Assembly: GCA_013397695.1 (NCBI GenBank)
Contig: VYZI01000125.1
Coordinates: 537,706-601,705 of the forward strand
DNA length: 64,000 nucleotides
From: Centropus unirufus
Taxonomy: Eukaryota; Chordata; Aves; Cuculiformes; Centropidae
Direction: 5' to 3'
In this document: positions 50,031 through 63,700 of the stretch, piece after piece
How positions within the stretch are numbered: position 1 is the first letter of the stretch
How the letters are laid out: the number at the start of each line of letters is the position of its first letter
Program-made: the position numbers and the translations under genes
Notes under the pieces: model-generated
What the model was told of the DNA's origin: nothing
Database searches by the model: none
What the model saw: only the letters and a program-made list of their open reading frames with translations

Positions 50031-52390
50031 TTATCACGCATCTACAAGAAAACCGGTAACATACATGTTACCAGAGGTGAGTATATGAAAATATCCAACA
50101 GAAGTCCGTTTCTTTGCTTTCTAACCTGTATTTTTGAAACACACCATTTAACGTTTTGCTTATTCTCTTTTAATGTTCTTCTCGTAAAATAAAAATTAAA
50201 AAAAAAAGTTTTAACCTCTGCTTGTGCCTCCAGCTTATGATACTTGAAAGGAAGTGGGGTTAACGTAATCACCTTGTACAACAAGGGAAAAGTTGTACTG
50301 TCTCAATCATGTCTGCAAGTTTTCTGTTTCCGAAATATTAGTCTGCAGCATTCTCCTGTGACTGCAGATATTAATAACACAGTCACAGTGTTGTTCAGAC
50401 CAGACTATCAAATGAACTTACTATACTAACTGCAAAGTAGAATTAATTGAACCATCCTCACAGTCGAGTATCTTATCATCCATACACAGTAGGTAAGTTG
50501 GGCAACTGCTGGAAAAACTGAAGCCATGTGCATGTGTTTAATGGTGATAAACAGAAGTAATTGGTGTAAAAAAACATTTCACAACATTCCTTCATCTACA
50601 GAATTCCTCCATCCTCACTTTATGTTTCCTCTCCACCTTAAATCAGCTGCTTTTACTGGTGAAAATACGATAATTAAAATAAATGAGGGAACAAAAAACA
50701 AGCTTGCTAGCTGCCTTGCAGTCACCTTGTCTGCCTGCTTGCTGATTAGCACAAAGGGACATGTTGCAAACTTCCTGCAAACAGTATGAAGCAATCGACT
50801 GCCCCGAGCTCAGCCAGAGCGCATGCTAACCAAAATTATCATAGCATTACTGCCTGAAAACATCAGACCCGAGAGAACCAGGTAAGTGTGCGTGTATTCA
50901 AGAGCAGTGGGAAAGAGACTTGCACCGTAGTTTACTTAGAATGGGTGCACCAGAAAGGGAAGGTGCAGGATGAGATCATGACCTCTCCAGAGAACCTGTC
51001 AGATGAGTGGCAGCACCCACCACACTGTATGATGTTTCGCTGATGTTGTGCCCGATTTCTTTCTTTGCTGCCTTCCTGCAAAACTGCACACATCAGTTTT
51101 GCAGTTAATTGTGTTCTTGGAAGTGACAGACCAGGAAATTCAGATTGAAACATCCATTTAGGAGGCTCTTCTCAGTTACAAGCAGTCTGCATCAATCAGT
51201 AAAGCTGTGCCATGAGAAGTCATTTCATTTCATGGAGGATTTCAATATAGCCAAATCTGGTTTCGTTCCAAGTTGGAATGAGACCTGAATTTCGACATTT
51301 TCCATGAAAGGGAAAAGCCTTGGGGTCACTGAATTTCTGGCAGGCTGCTGGAGAAGGGAGGGTGCTTGAAACCTCGGGTCCTCCATCTTGCAGTTTTCTA
51401 TGTGACTGGCAGGACTGGAAATAGTGAGCCTGAATGCCACAAGGTCTCCCACTTTCAGGGGAAATTGCAAGGCTGTGAGCTCGTGATTCAGTTCATTCCC
51501 CAGCAATCTGCATGGTGAGCTCTGGAGATACTGGTGCTAGCAGCCCTAGTACTGTTCTCCCACCTCTGTGTGTGAGTTGAACCAGTCTCCTGCGTCTGTT
51601 TGCTTCATGCCTTTAGATTTCTAGATGCATCCCCAAAGTACAGACCTTCTCCAAGCATTCCCTTCTGAGAACTGAGACCTTGGTATTCAGCTCTATAGGG
51701 GGTTTGGAGTTGAGTGCCAAGTTTATGTGCAAAAACATAGCTGATTTGTCTTTGGTGCCAGCTAAAATCTTTGTCAGGGCTGACCTTAACCTCATTGTAA
51801 TGGTTTGTTGTCACTGATGCAGATGCTGAGATTGGTGTCGGGTCTCAGAGATTCCCTGATGGCTTAATCTAACCCTTTCCCAGAGCATCAGTCCTGTGGG
51901 TATTCTGGCAGATTGCCTCTTCAGGGACACATGATAGTTGAAGTGTATACTGCAGCCTTTGCATATGGTTTCCAACCACATCCCTGCTCCCCCCCACTCA
52001 ACTGCCCTCTCGACGCTATTTTAGGCAGTGCAAGAGAGATACAGATCTGGCTAACACAATAACATGTCTATGTGCCATATTATGCCTCAGTTTTCTCATC
52101 ATATTGGGACATTCTTGAGTGCTTTCTGGGGCCATGCTCTCAGGGACACAGAGCCTCTTCTCTCTGGGCCTGAGGCTACAACATGGACCTTAGCAGTTTC
52201 CCTCTCTATTTTGTAGCTCCCAACCTCTTCTTTCTTGCAGTATTAACATCAGACACAATGATGCCATTTGGCACTATTTTCTTCAGTGCATCTGTTGCAG
52301 TGTTTAAACCTATTGAAAATGTCAGTGACTCATCTAGTCCTTTACCTAAGATAGATCTTCACCTCCCTTTCCCATATGTACATGCACACT
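50031..52390. other. Non-coding sequence, no gene recognised
   Basis: It includes a near-perfect 18-base palindrome at 50055-50072 (arms GGTAACAT and ATGTTACC around AC) and an A-run near 50200. ORFs at 51225-51506 and 50526-50789 are below 95 codons and featureless. Confidence 0.5.
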
Positions 52391-52439
52391 CCATCCATCC
52401 ATCCATCCATCCATCCATCCATCCATCCATGCATCCATC
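52391..52439 (+). repeat. (CCAT)n tetranucleotide microsatellite
   Basis: Ten uninterrupted CCAT units (52391-52430) are followed by GCATCCATC. The serine-histidine-proline-isoleucine repeat in the ORF crossing it is a product of the microsatellite. The length suggests it is probably variable between individuals. Confidence 0.95.
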
Positions 52440-54239
52440 TATTGCCTAAGCACTGGCCCCAGGAAAAGTCTCCGAAAGCAAGAGGTCACATAGCAATCAA
52501 CAACTGGACATTTTCTGTAATCAGAGTCTCTTCAGAGGATTCAGTGTAGATGAGTCAACATTCTCCAATGGACAGAAAATACTTTCTTCAGACAGTATCT
52601 TACCGCAGAGAACTATTAAGTGCTGCACTTGTGATTCACTCTGAGAATGAGCATGCCAAGTTGAAGTGACTGGAAGAGGGAAAAAAGGTTATTAAGGATG
52701 TGAAATGTTGCCACCATTCTCAACTTTAAATGTGCCTAAGGACACAAAGTGCCCTGTTAAAACATCATGTGAACACAGACACACTCCACACTTACCTCAA
52801 GAGAAAAATCATGCATTTAAGAGCCTTGTCTGAGCATCTTTGGCTCCACCTGAAGTCAATGAGCATTGATGGTCCTTAACATTTCTGAAAAATAGACCTA
52901 GCGTGCACTGGGTTGTGTTGCTGTTCAGCTAGGAGCTTAGAAAGTAAGGTTTTCTCCCCCCTTCTGCAGCTCTGGGCCAATTTGGTTTCTTGCATCAATG
53001 CAGAACAATACTAAGAATTTATATGATCTTTTAATGGTAGCACACATTTGATGGAAACCTCCACACAGGTCTGCTTCCTGCTTCCCCACACATTTGACCG
53101 TCTAGAAACATTCTACAGGGAGAGACCAGAAGAGTTGCGTTTGCTTACCTTGTCAAAACCCAGATTTCAAGGCATTATGGGTATGGGAGTGTTGTATAAA
53201 TACTAGGTAAACAGTGGAAAGATCATTGACACTAAAGGACGACTTTAGCTAAGAAAAGCTCAAGCTGAAAATACAGTATTTCTAAATGGACAGTATCTTT
53301 AGGGGAAATAATAGAGTTGTCTACCCCCTTCTTTTTAAAGACAGAGCCTTACCATTTATTCAGATTCAGATGCAGAATGTCTGCCAACCACAGCAGGGAA
53401 CAAAAATCAGACACCTAGAAAATCTTCCCAGCTCTAAGATCCTTTAAGTATCCCTTCTCCTAGAGCCTATGCTACTAAATTGATAGAAAGCTGCCAGAGA
53501 AGGAACAGCACTATACCAACTACCAGGAAGAAAATTAATTCTATCTCAAGTTAAAGCCAGGACAGAAAGCTTCTTCAGCCTAAGCCTACTCAGGGTGAAT
53601 TCATCTGAAAATTCAGGAAGGTGATTTCAGGGTAATTACTATTATGTTGCTCGCTTAGCTGCAGCTGTGATTTCTTTTTTTGCATAGTGTAGACAGTGCT
53701 TTACGGAATGTTTTGCAGTACCTTCTGTGATAATTGACAGCTGTATGTAAACCCTGCCTCTAGTTTCAGATAGTACAACATGTTTTTAGTTGCATGTTTC
53801 AGATTAGAAAAGGATCAAAAAATGAGAAGACAATAAAACCTTCAACATTTGAGCCACTCACTCACTTATGTGTACATACTCTTAGTTATACTGTTCTTGT
53901 GTCCCATGCATGTGAACCCAACTGGTGTTTAATGGAAGCTTTGTGAAAAAGCTGAGGAAACACCATACTTCTCTGAAATTCTAGTGGTACTTTGATATCA
54001 GGTTGTACACGAGTATATGAGGAATTTTTTCTATCTAAAGGAGTATTTGTCTCATTTCGTTTGCCCTATTATCTTTGGAGATTATTTGTGTTTAATAAGG
54101 CCACGGAAGCAAAAAAAAACCCCAAGGCTAAATTGTGCTGCCTAAGCAGAATGTTGTATAGGAGTCTAATGACAAAAAGTAAAAAAAAAAGTTCCACAAG
54201 CATACAGCCTGCCCCCAGATGACCCTTGCTAGGATGAAT
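52440..54239. other. Non-coding sequence, no gene recognised
   Basis: ORFs are below 80 codons. A-runs occur near 54110-54120 and 54180-54190. I see no repeat family, exon or RNA gene. Confidence 0.5.
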
Positions 54240-54600
54240 AATTAGGACACAGCAGACCTCTGCAGAAGCTTTGCTTCAGGAATGAGAAGGTCATGTAGTT
54301 TCTTAAGACATTAAGCTATAGGAGATGATGAAATCATGACCTTCAGTGGAAAAAAGAGACCTACAAGACAACTGCATTGGTCAAGGCTCCAAGCCCCAGA
54401 TACACTGCCTCAGCACATCTGCATAACCTTACTCCACGGCCACGACACCCCAGTTAGCCACCACAACGTAGGCTTTGTCCAAGCAGGTTTGAGGAGAACC
54501 ATATAAATGCATAAAAGTAACGCAGCATGGATGCATGAGGAGCACCTGGAGATGACAATAATAAAGATTTGGATGCAGAGTCCCTCCCTTCATTAAGAGT
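54240..54600 (+). other. Possible solo-LTR-like segment
   Basis: A TATA-like 'tataaat' (54502-54508) is followed 52 bases later by the polyadenylation hexamer AATAAA (54560-54565), an arrangement found in LTRs. The upstream part is moderately GC-richer than its surroundings. No TG...CA ends, target-site duplication or primer-binding site could be defined, so this is only a suggestion. Chance is a serious alternative. Confidence 0.15.
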
Positions 54601-55940
54601 ATTCTTGCAAAATCAATTTGAATGGAGGATCAAAGGACTTACTTTTTTGCATTGGAAAAAACCCCAGATTTTGAAACATCATCACTAACAGTAGACCAGC
54701 AATAATCACAGAATACTGTGTGACACTGGAAAAGATTTTATGCAGATGATGTCATTCTTGCTTTGAATGAATGCTATTAATCTGCATCTGAGGCATAAAA
54801 CCATGAGGTAATGGAATGCATTAATTGCTGCAAGCTGCCACTGTCTCTAGGCCAATGGTTACCAATACTTCTGGAGCCAACCTCTCAGCATTATTCCTCC
54901 CAGTCCCTATACCCAGTGGACAACCTCCACCTTTGTCCACAGGGTACCATTTTTGTTTTCTACCAGCCAGAGCCTTTGTTGCTACTTTCTCCCCTGTGTC
55001 ACAGCTCCCCATGCTCCTGCTGCTTTTTCGTACTGCCAGCTCCAAGAACAAGACCACAGACCCCAGCAGAGGTTATTCTCTTGGCTCCTGCACTCTGCTC
55101 AGCCACACCTTCACTTTGGACCTACCTTGCTGGCTGTCCTAAGTTGCCTAAATTGTTCCCCTAGCTCAACTGCCGTGGTGAAGGAGGAGGTGAATGCAGA
55201 GAATCCATGTGGCATTTTTTTTCATCACAAATTAAACAAACATGTAGGAGTTCTTGGTTCACGTGGGAGCTCATTATTGCATTCTTCCAGGTTCTCAGTT
55301 TTTGCTCAGGAGAGAACCTCAGGGGATATTCAGAGCATTGTGTGATTGAACTTGCAGAGGAAGTTATTAGTATCCAGTGAGTATGTCCAATAGTAGTAAG
55401 TTACACTAAGGCAATAGCACCTCCATTAGTGTTTGGGGTTTTGGGAGTTGGTGTGTTGGGCTTTGAGGTTTTTTTTTGTATAATTAGACTGTACATCCTT
55501 TGGAGTAGATTCTTCTATATGTAAGTACAGGCAGGTAACTGATAGTCAATACAGGTTATATCATAATGTATTAGAAGAATAAAGATAGTCCTGGCTATTT
55601 TTACAGTGGTATAAATGTGATGTATCTGACTCCAAGGTCTGGCCCACCATTCCCCGAGGACCAGAACTTAAACTCTCTATCTCAAGTTGTAAGCAAGCAA
55701 GGGAATTTTATTTGTGCAGCTGACATGCTGAGGTACTTATGGTGCCTGAGATCTGGTTAAGATGTCTGTATAGACAAAACCAGCAATAGTCCTATTCAGG
55801 CCTGCAGTGACAAAACCAAACTGCTTCTGTAGTTCCTGCTGCATTTCTGGGCTTTCAGCTGACTTTTATAAACTTAGAAAATAGCAGTGATGTGATTTTT
55901 TTTTCCTTTGTGAGTGTTTAAAAAAATCTTAAGGACTCTT

Positions 55941-55963
55941 TAAGGACTTGATTTAAGTCCTTA
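55941..55963. repeat. 9-bp perfect hairpin beside a partial direct repeat
   Basis: TAAGGACTT (55941-55949) pairs exactly with AAGTCCTTA (55955-55963) around GATTT. A further copy of TTAAGGACT lies just upstream (55929-55937), so the sequence contains the word twice direct and once inverted. Confidence 0.85.
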
Positions 55964-56763
55964 GTCATAGGCCATGCTAGAATTAAGGCTGCAAAATCCT
56001 CTCAGCCATGAGATATACCTTTAACTGCATTGTCATACATACTTTTTTCCTCAAGACTATGTAGAAGGTACAGGATGGATCAGCTCTGTGATGGATCCAG
56101 GGTTTACAGGGTTCCCTTCCTTGTTCAACACAGAAATTGGCAAATGTGTATGGCCTGAGAAAAAAGGGCTGAGGAAGGTGACCAAAGATTCTGTCAGAAC
56201 TGTATCTTGCTGTGGAAAATAAAAATCTATCCTTGGTTCTGCTCTAATTCCTATATGGTGTTACTTAAGTTTTGACAGTTTGACAGCTTATTTAAGAAAG
56301 TATGTTTCTTGCTTTCTGTATTCAAAGTTTCAGGTGCAGGTGCTTATCTTTGTAGCAAAAGTCAATGTAAGTTGTTCTCCAATCAAGTAAAGTGTTGTAT
56401 AATGCTAAAGCTTCTGAAAAAAAATCCAACTGGGCATCTAAAATTAATGAACAAGCGGGTATTTGTAATACTACAGTGGTGAGTGTTATAGATATCAGTA
56501 ATTCTGTCTCCACCACAGGGTCTGAATGGCACCATTACTAAGGCTTTGGTATTGTGCCTCGAGCAACATGGTGCAAAAGAAATATTGAACACGAGATCAT
56601 TAATGTTGCAATCAGACACAATGTTCTTGCTGTAGCAGATCCTGTCTGATGGGTTGCTGACCCTGTAGATCTGCTGGCAGAATAGCGCATCTCACTGTTC
56701 CTCAGTTTTGCAAAAATGATCTGGCTTAGCAGGGGCACTGTTTTGCCTGCCCTTTAAAAGCAT

Positions 56764-56795
56764 ACACACACACACACACACCCCCCCTTCCCCCA
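56764..56795 (+). repeat. (CA)n followed by C-rich run
   Basis: About nine CA units run into seven or more C and then 'ttcccccaaac'. The minus strand therefore carries clustered G-runs. It is a likely polymorphic microsatellite. Confidence 0.85.
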
Positions 56796-58339
56796 AACAA
56801 CAGACCATTTGACAGAATTTAAGCTAGGAAACGACTACAGATGGAGCTGTGCTGGCAGATCAGAAAGTGTGATTATATCCCTGGCAGAGAAGGGGTGATG
56901 AGTAGCTGGTGGTAGGGCCAGGGCAGTAGGCTCTTACTTGGGATGATCTGTGATAAAACACATCTGACCCTGCTCCACTGGAGGCCCCACCCTCAGCAAT
57001 GGGTAGTGCATGGGGTGGCCTTCACCCAGAGCAAAGGAGCCTGACATTGGTCTCCAATTTTCATTATACGGGACTAATGCAGCATGGATAACCTTTCTTG
57101 TGGTGTTCCCTGACTACTAAGCAGTGAACTTTACAGCCTGAATAGTGTTTTCTGACCAAAATTTTGTGTACAAGTACACACAGAAATACACACTATATAT
57201 GTGTATCATGCATATGTATGACTTCTCAAATCAAACTATAGTTTTGCTACCTTTTCTATGCTGCGCCCTAGGAAAAACCCAAGGCACAGATGAATCAGTC
57301 CTATTGCATGGTCGAAATAACTATGAGTCTATCAAGTGGACCTCACAAGGAACATTTAAATCCCATAGGTATTTTAGAGACACTCAGTAACTTCTGGTGC
57401 TCCTTAACTATTAACAGCTGCTCTGGACTGTTGGATGAATGAGAGTTTGGAAAGCTTTCTGAGCAGATCCATGACATAACTGTTTCTCAGTTGAAGAGGA
57501 ATGCTTCCTTTAATCAAATCATTGTGTAATATGTTTGATTTACCATGGAGTTGCTACATACTGTGTCCCAAGTCTCTGCAGCAGATACAAGGCATATTTT
57601 GGGGGTGGATGTGGAAAAGGTAAATGTGTATTTTGAAGTCATGGTCACATAGTGAATTTTAGGTCAGTGCTGGACAAAACCAGTTTCATAACTTAAACTA
57701 GAGTCTTGAATCTTCTTTGATTTGTCCAAACTGCTGGTAGCCCCAGGAACAATTTGAAAGGAGAGGCAAACAGGCTAAGTACAGCAACCAAGCACCGAAT
57801 GGCAGTGGGGATATCCTAATCTTAATCCTCATGCCATCCTCAGAGAAGATATAAGGATATATAAGATTCTCGGTTAACTTTGTGATAGCAAATTAGGCAA
57901 ATCCACCAGAGTGAATCCTTGTGGCTTTCAGGACATTTTGGGTTGTCTCTGTTATTCCAAAAGGCTGCAGTGTAGATATGTGAGCCTCTCTGCTATAGTG
58001 TTCCTTGAGTAATATTCATGTATAAAATGCTTCTAGTTTGAACAAGAAAGCTTTACCAATGGAAAGGAGGCTTAACATTGGCAGAACTATGATTTCCAAC
58101 AACTGGTGTGTCTTTTCTGCACTGGAAGAAGGATTGGAAGGTAGTTACAGTTCAAGATCCCTTTTGTGGATGTTTGAAAGACAATAAAAGGTGCAACACT
58201 ACAGTGTCACACGTATTGTGTGCAGGTTTTGAGATGGCTTACAAGACTAAGGGGACCTGGGACGTATTATGAGTACCTGAACCTTCCCTGAGGAAACTGA
58301 TTTTGCCTGTTGGGAGAAAAATAATCTATTCTCCTTTGG

Positions 58340-58380
58340 AAAAAAAAACAAACCCCCAAAAAAACAAAAAACAAAAAACC
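58340..58380 (+). repeat. A-rich low-complexity run
   Basis: A-runs are separated by single or multiple C (AAACAAACCCCC, AAAACAAAAAAC). It resembles the A/C-rich runs elsewhere in the window. Confidence 0.8.
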
Positions 58381-60694
58381 TGAGATTGAAAATAGAAATG
58401 GTCTCCTGATACATGGTACCATAAAGCTCAAGGAAAGTTTCCTGTGGCATGCTGGATTTGATAACCTGGAATGTCAGTTGGTTGAAGGGGATACCCACAT
58501 GGTAACCATTCATGATACGTGCAAGTGATGTGATTGATTTTTGTAATCCCAGACAAAAGTATACTCTTCTGGAGCATTGTCAGCCTGTGAAAAGCTTCCA
58601 AAGACCAAAGCAGCTGCTGAAAAGCCAATGAGGTGGCCAGCTTCCAGCTTGGCATCTCCTGCTAAAGTTCCATCTACCTAAAATTGCCATTATAACCTAG
58701 TTAGAAAAGGCATTTTTCATTTCCTGCTCTGCACTGATGTGTAGAGTTACTGTGTGCTGTTAGCAACTAAGAGCTGGTTTTTACTTCAGAAACAGATGCC
58801 TTTTATTGAAGGCCGGATCCTGGCAGCCCCTCCATAAATATGGAGATGGAAAAGGGTGCAAGGATGGAAAAGGGAAGTTGACTGGATACAAACGTGTACA
58901 CACAGTGCTCTTTCATCAGGCTTGGTTTTCTTTTTCCACTCTTCTCAGCTCAGGTGTCTCAGATGTGAGGTCTCTGCCCTGATATGACCACACTCACACA
59001 GCATGAAGTGCTCCTCAATGTGTTTCATTGCAACCCCTACCCGGTCCTACATGAAATTATTGGTGCAAGAGCCATGGGCTGCCTTGTAGTTTCTAAAATA
59101 TTTCAGACTTTCTTCATTGAGACCTGCTATGTAGCTGCCACTCTCTATGTGCCAGAGCATTATGGCCACTCACAGTGGCCAGAGTTCAGTCTGAATCTGA
59201 TTAATTTTTTCTGAAGCAGTGAATCAGAAAATGAAACTGCCCTTGTTCTCTCCCTGGATAATCCCCTCCTGTTCCTGGTCATGAATCACCCTTGAATAAC
59301 TCTTCTGTATAGATGGTTTTGAAGTTCTATCGAGTCATCTGTGTCATCTGGGAGAGTTTGCTCTATGCTGGCTCCACACCTGCATTTTCTAGAACAACCC
59401 TGTGGGAATTGCCCTGTGTGATTGCTCGTGGTGTCCCACAAAGCTCACATGCAGTGCCTGGCACGATTCTTCGATTCTTCATCACCTATCTCTCTTTTCA
59501 AAACTTAAGAGAGCTATTGCAGCACTCTTGCTTCCCAGGTTTCAGTTGAGTTAGGTCACAAGCCCGTGTTTACTTTGTGGCTGTCTCTGCTGGTTGAAGA
59601 TACTGTCGCCCCAACGTCCTGGTTATCATTCCTGTGCCAGAGGTCACCATTGCCACTGATCTGCCAGCAGGTGGAAATATGATTACATGCACTATTTTCT
59701 TCTTTACAGAATTAAATCGATTAACTTAAGCCACGCGAGACAGCAGTCTGAACTAGCCCACACTCAGTGGAGCAGCTTAGGGAGTGTCCACCCAAGCCCT
59801 TCAGCTGGCAGGGCCGGAGCTGCAAACTCCATGGGTGACATTAACGCATTCAATCACAGTTGAAAAAGTAGAGCTAGTAGAAGATATTTTTCCACAGCCT
59901 TGAAATCCAGCTGACTTCAACCTGGACTATTGGTGGAGTGATGGGATTTTTTTTTTTGTTGGCGTGGATGGGATTCTAAATACCAAAAAATTCCAATGTA
60001 AACTAAATTAAAATCTAATTACAAATATTTGCAACGAAAATGGAAGAAGAAATGTAATATCTGAACTCAATGTATTTGCATTATTATGGGTGGATTTGCA
60101 ATATTAAATAATTTAAAACTAGTTCAGATTATTTGACCAGGAATAATTATGGCACAGAAAAAGACTGTAAACACAGAGAAAAATAAAGATGGGACATGAG
60201 ACAAAGGAAGTTACTCATAAAAGTAATTGTTTTATATTTAAGAAACTTTTTCAGCAGTCCTGAAATTCCTTGCTATGCAATATTTGGGATGCAACCTTGT
60301 CCCAGGTAACCCAACAGTTGCAAGCCTGACCCTGTATGTGCAGGCATGCGTGTCCACCTGTACGCTGCTTGCAACAATACGACCAATGACAAGGGCAAGT
60401 CTTGGGAATTGATTTTTTTCTCAAAATACAGGCTATTTTAGGATTCTCTGTGGAGTCCAACATGGTGTCACATACTAGTGAAAGCAGAGATAAGGCAAAT
60501 AGCTTGAGAATTAATTTTTCTGTTGACTTTTAACTCAGGAAAAGCTACCAGTGCCACTGACGACCACAAATAATGGAGATTAGCTTGGAAATGTTACCTT
60601 TGTGGAATGGAAAGATGAAAAGGAGAATAAATTTTGGGAAAATAGTAAAAAAGTGAACATAACAGGTAGTAGTGGGAGTAGAAAGCAGTAATGC
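58381..60694. other. Non-coding sequence, two weak coding-like patches
   Basis: On the minus strand 58677-58510 is open for 55 codons after an AG that could be a splice acceptor, but open length and context are not significant. On the plus strand the ORF 59313-59549 contains a GVPQ tetrapeptide reminiscent of a reverse-transcriptase motif, without other support. The block 59980-60240 is AT-rich and ORF-free. Confidence 0.4.
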
Positions 60695-60728
60695 AAAAAA
60701 AAAAAAGGATGTAGGAAGGATGTAGGAA
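60695..60728 (+). repeat. Poly-A run followed by 11-base tandem duplication
   Basis: A run of 12 A (60695-60706) is followed by two exact copies of GGATGTAGGAA (60707-60717 and 60718-60728). It looks like a small slippage-born repeat. Confidence 0.85.
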
Positions 60729-63700
60729 GTGTAGAAGAATTCTTTCCAGATTTGCAATGATTTCTACCGAGGCAAATTAAAAAGCCCTTTAAGAGATTTT
60801 AGTGTACACTGGATATAAACTTGAATGTAGGCCATATTATTTGCAGCTTGGAGTTATGTTTAAAGGTAGTTGCAGTCCCTTTATTGCAGCTGCGGCTTTC
60901 TTCAACTTCTTAATATTTTGTTTGTTGTGTGGAATTAGATGCGTATTTAGAGTTAAGGTATTTTCCAAGCCTTAGAGGATCTAAAACCGTAAGTCAGATG
61001 CTTGGAAATGAAGAAAGAGGACTTAAGAAACCAAATGTTAACATGGTGACATATATGTGCTATACATACATACACGTACACATATCTGTTATATATACAC
61101 AAATATGGTTTGCAATTTCTTTTGCTCGTTTTCTCCTTTGGGTTCCTTAGAAACTAACAGTTCTGAATGGCCCTGACCACCCTCACCTGGGATCTCTACC
61201 CATCCACCTTACAAGGGCCCAGAAACCCCTTTAAGTTCACCTGGAAGCAATCAGCTCCTCTCTGAGCTATTTGGATAAATTTTGATCTCTAGTGCTTGTT
61301 GATTAAGATGGTTCTTTTTCTCTAGAGCTCAATGCATGGGTTGTTTTCCAAAGCTGAACCTGGCTCTGTCTTCTCAACATGGCCGTATCTGGACATCACT
61401 GGACCTAACTTGTAAACTGGCTTCTTGGCTTGATGTTGGACCTGCCCTCTCACCATGCTTTTGCCTTATGGTCTAGAGTCTGGGTTGGACCTGGCCTCCA
61501 TCTCTGGACCTGTCCTGCTTGACTCGCTCCAGGCTATGGGATCATCTCAGACCTCAGCTCCTGGCTTCCTTTCCCTTGGTGAACAGACCTGCTCTCAGAC
61601 ACACTCTTCTGTTATGTATGTGAGCATGTAGAGGTGTGCTAGTGTGGCCATCGCTACCAAAATGAGAGAAGATGGTGACCATCTTCCTCTCTGCAGGAGT
61701 GCTGTCACTAAAGTTACTTCTTTCGTCTAATGAAGGGCTGGTATCCTGCTGGCTCTTTTTCCCCTGGAGGCAGGAAAGTGGCAAAAGATGGCCAAGGTAA
61801 GAAATATCTGGCAGCTTTGTTAGAACAACTGCAACACAGGGGAAAATCTAGATAATGTTTTTATTTTCTGAGGTGAAGACCTGTTGTTCAGATTTGACTA
61901 GAGGACGTTGCCCACAAATGAAAATAATCCCGTACTCAATGTTTCACCTCACTTGCTTGACCCTGCAAAGCATTGCTTGTCTATGTAAGAAATGTGCACA
62001 GATGTATTTCGTGTGAGTGTATCCTGAGCTAGGTGTTCAGATCCTGCTTGCTGTTTCTTATCAGTTAGACCAACATACTTGCATTTTTATAGGTCAAGAG
62101 GACTGGGACTCTGCAGTTGATGGTATTTACGCAGTAGCCTTCCAGAATCAAAAGAACTTTGATTACTTTTTGTCACTGCATCCAGTCAAATCCACAGTAT
62201 CAAGGAACGCCTTTTTGTCTTAGGGCTGGGCAACACGTGCCGAATTTTAAAGAATGAACAGTTGTTTTCACCTCCATTTCATCTCTGTGCTCCTGTTGGG
62301 AGCTGCTTAGGATATATACACTAAATGGTCACCCATCGAGGAGTATGATGGAGAACTGAGTGAACAAAGCTTTAGTCCTTCCTCTTCTAACCTGCAGCTT
62401 TTCAAAAGATTCATCCTCATTGAGGAAAAGAAGATGGAACACCTTATGCCATCCAGGTAAGGAAAATAGGCTTTGAAGTTGACAGAGAAGTAGAGTGGAG
62501 TAGAGAAACTGGGCCCTGTGAATAGGAGCGAGGAATGAAAAAGTAATCAAAATCGGTGTGTGTATGGAAAGGGTAATAAAAAAAGAGAGCTTGTAGGAAA
62601 AAGGAGAGATGCAAAGGTGGATACTATGAGTTTGGCTTCCACAAACCAGGCTGAAACTATCACTTAGTTCACTCTATAGTCCATTGAAGTGGAGTGAAGT
62701 CATTCTTTATCTTTTGATTTGTGTGATTAAAATGTTCTTGGCATGAGCTTTGGTTTGAATGTGACTGGTTTTTAAACATAATTAGACGGGTTTTTACAGC
62801 TTTGTGTATTTCTGTTTAAGAGACAACAAAAGTAATGCACAGTTGTGTTTTTCTAGCAGAGATGGATCTCTAAAGCATTACACCAGAACAACGCAACAGC
62901 CTTGATAATAAGATCATGCATGGAGGAGCACTGCAGAACTGGCTCTGCATATTTGCAGACAATACCTCTGACTCAACAGAAAGCAAAACCTGTGGTTTGG
63001 TAGCCCCATAGATCTTGACGTCTCATTGTGCACGCTGTTCACAGGATCAGATACATAAAATGGAGCCTTAGGTGGGGGGAGGAGGGATTAAGTTATACTT
63101 CAGTTTTCTATGAACTTTTTGATTTGATAACATTCGCTTTCTTTTTCTGTTTGAAGTTTACTGCTGAGGCTCCAGTAAGACCATCAGGGACTCTAGGCGT
63201 GAGTGGTCCCACTAAGCCAAAGGGCATAACTCACGTGTTTAAATTATGCCTGTAGAACTTGATACAAGAAGCCCTTGAGCACATGCTCCAGCTTTCTAGA
63301 GCGTGCTCACTGGCATTAGTGGGACTTAACAGACATGCAAATTCTTTTCTGAAGATAGGCACAGGCAAAATGACTCCACAAGAGAAATACCTCTCTAGAG
63401 AGGGATTCACAGCTGTGCTATATACTCTGCACACTGATGCCCAAAGCCCTTAGGGAGCTGAGCCGCAAGCTCCTCTCCTATCTGTGCACAGCATCTGCCT
63501 CACATGGCTGTGTCTTTATCTCAACAGGCCTGGCCCCTGTGCTGAATTTCTTCTGGTCAAGTATTCACCTGGGCTTTTGTTGCCCCTGCCAAACTCAGTA
63601 TTTTTAAGAGGCAAATGCATGCCATGTTTGGCCTTTTCTAGGTTGGCCAGCCACTCCTTCTGTAGGATTCCTATGGTAATAATATAATTTATGTATCTCA

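Larger units (their letters stand above)
54601..58339. other. Non-coding sequence with a CA/C tract and a small hairpin
   Basis: Overlapping ORFs at 54811-55345 (up to 130 codons) lie on both strands of a GC-richer patch and show no domain. The CA/C tract at 56764-56795 and the hairpin at 55941-55963 are listed separately. No gene is recognised. Confidence 0.5.

Noticed and set aside
54811..55345. Cluster of ORFs of up to 130 codons
   Set aside because: Three frames on two strands are open at once and none shows a recognisable motif.
58510..58677. Minus-strand open stretch of 55 codons after an AG, with a branch-point-like 'ctaac' upstream, resembling a terminal exon
   Set aside because: An open stretch of this length is expected by chance, no family is recognised, and the neighbouring frames are equally open, so it is not listed as an exon.
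59313..59549. Plus-strand ORF with a GVPQ tetrapeptide like the reverse-transcriptase GVPQGS motif
   Set aside because: The residues around it do not continue the motif, and no CR1 DNA similarity is visible on either side.
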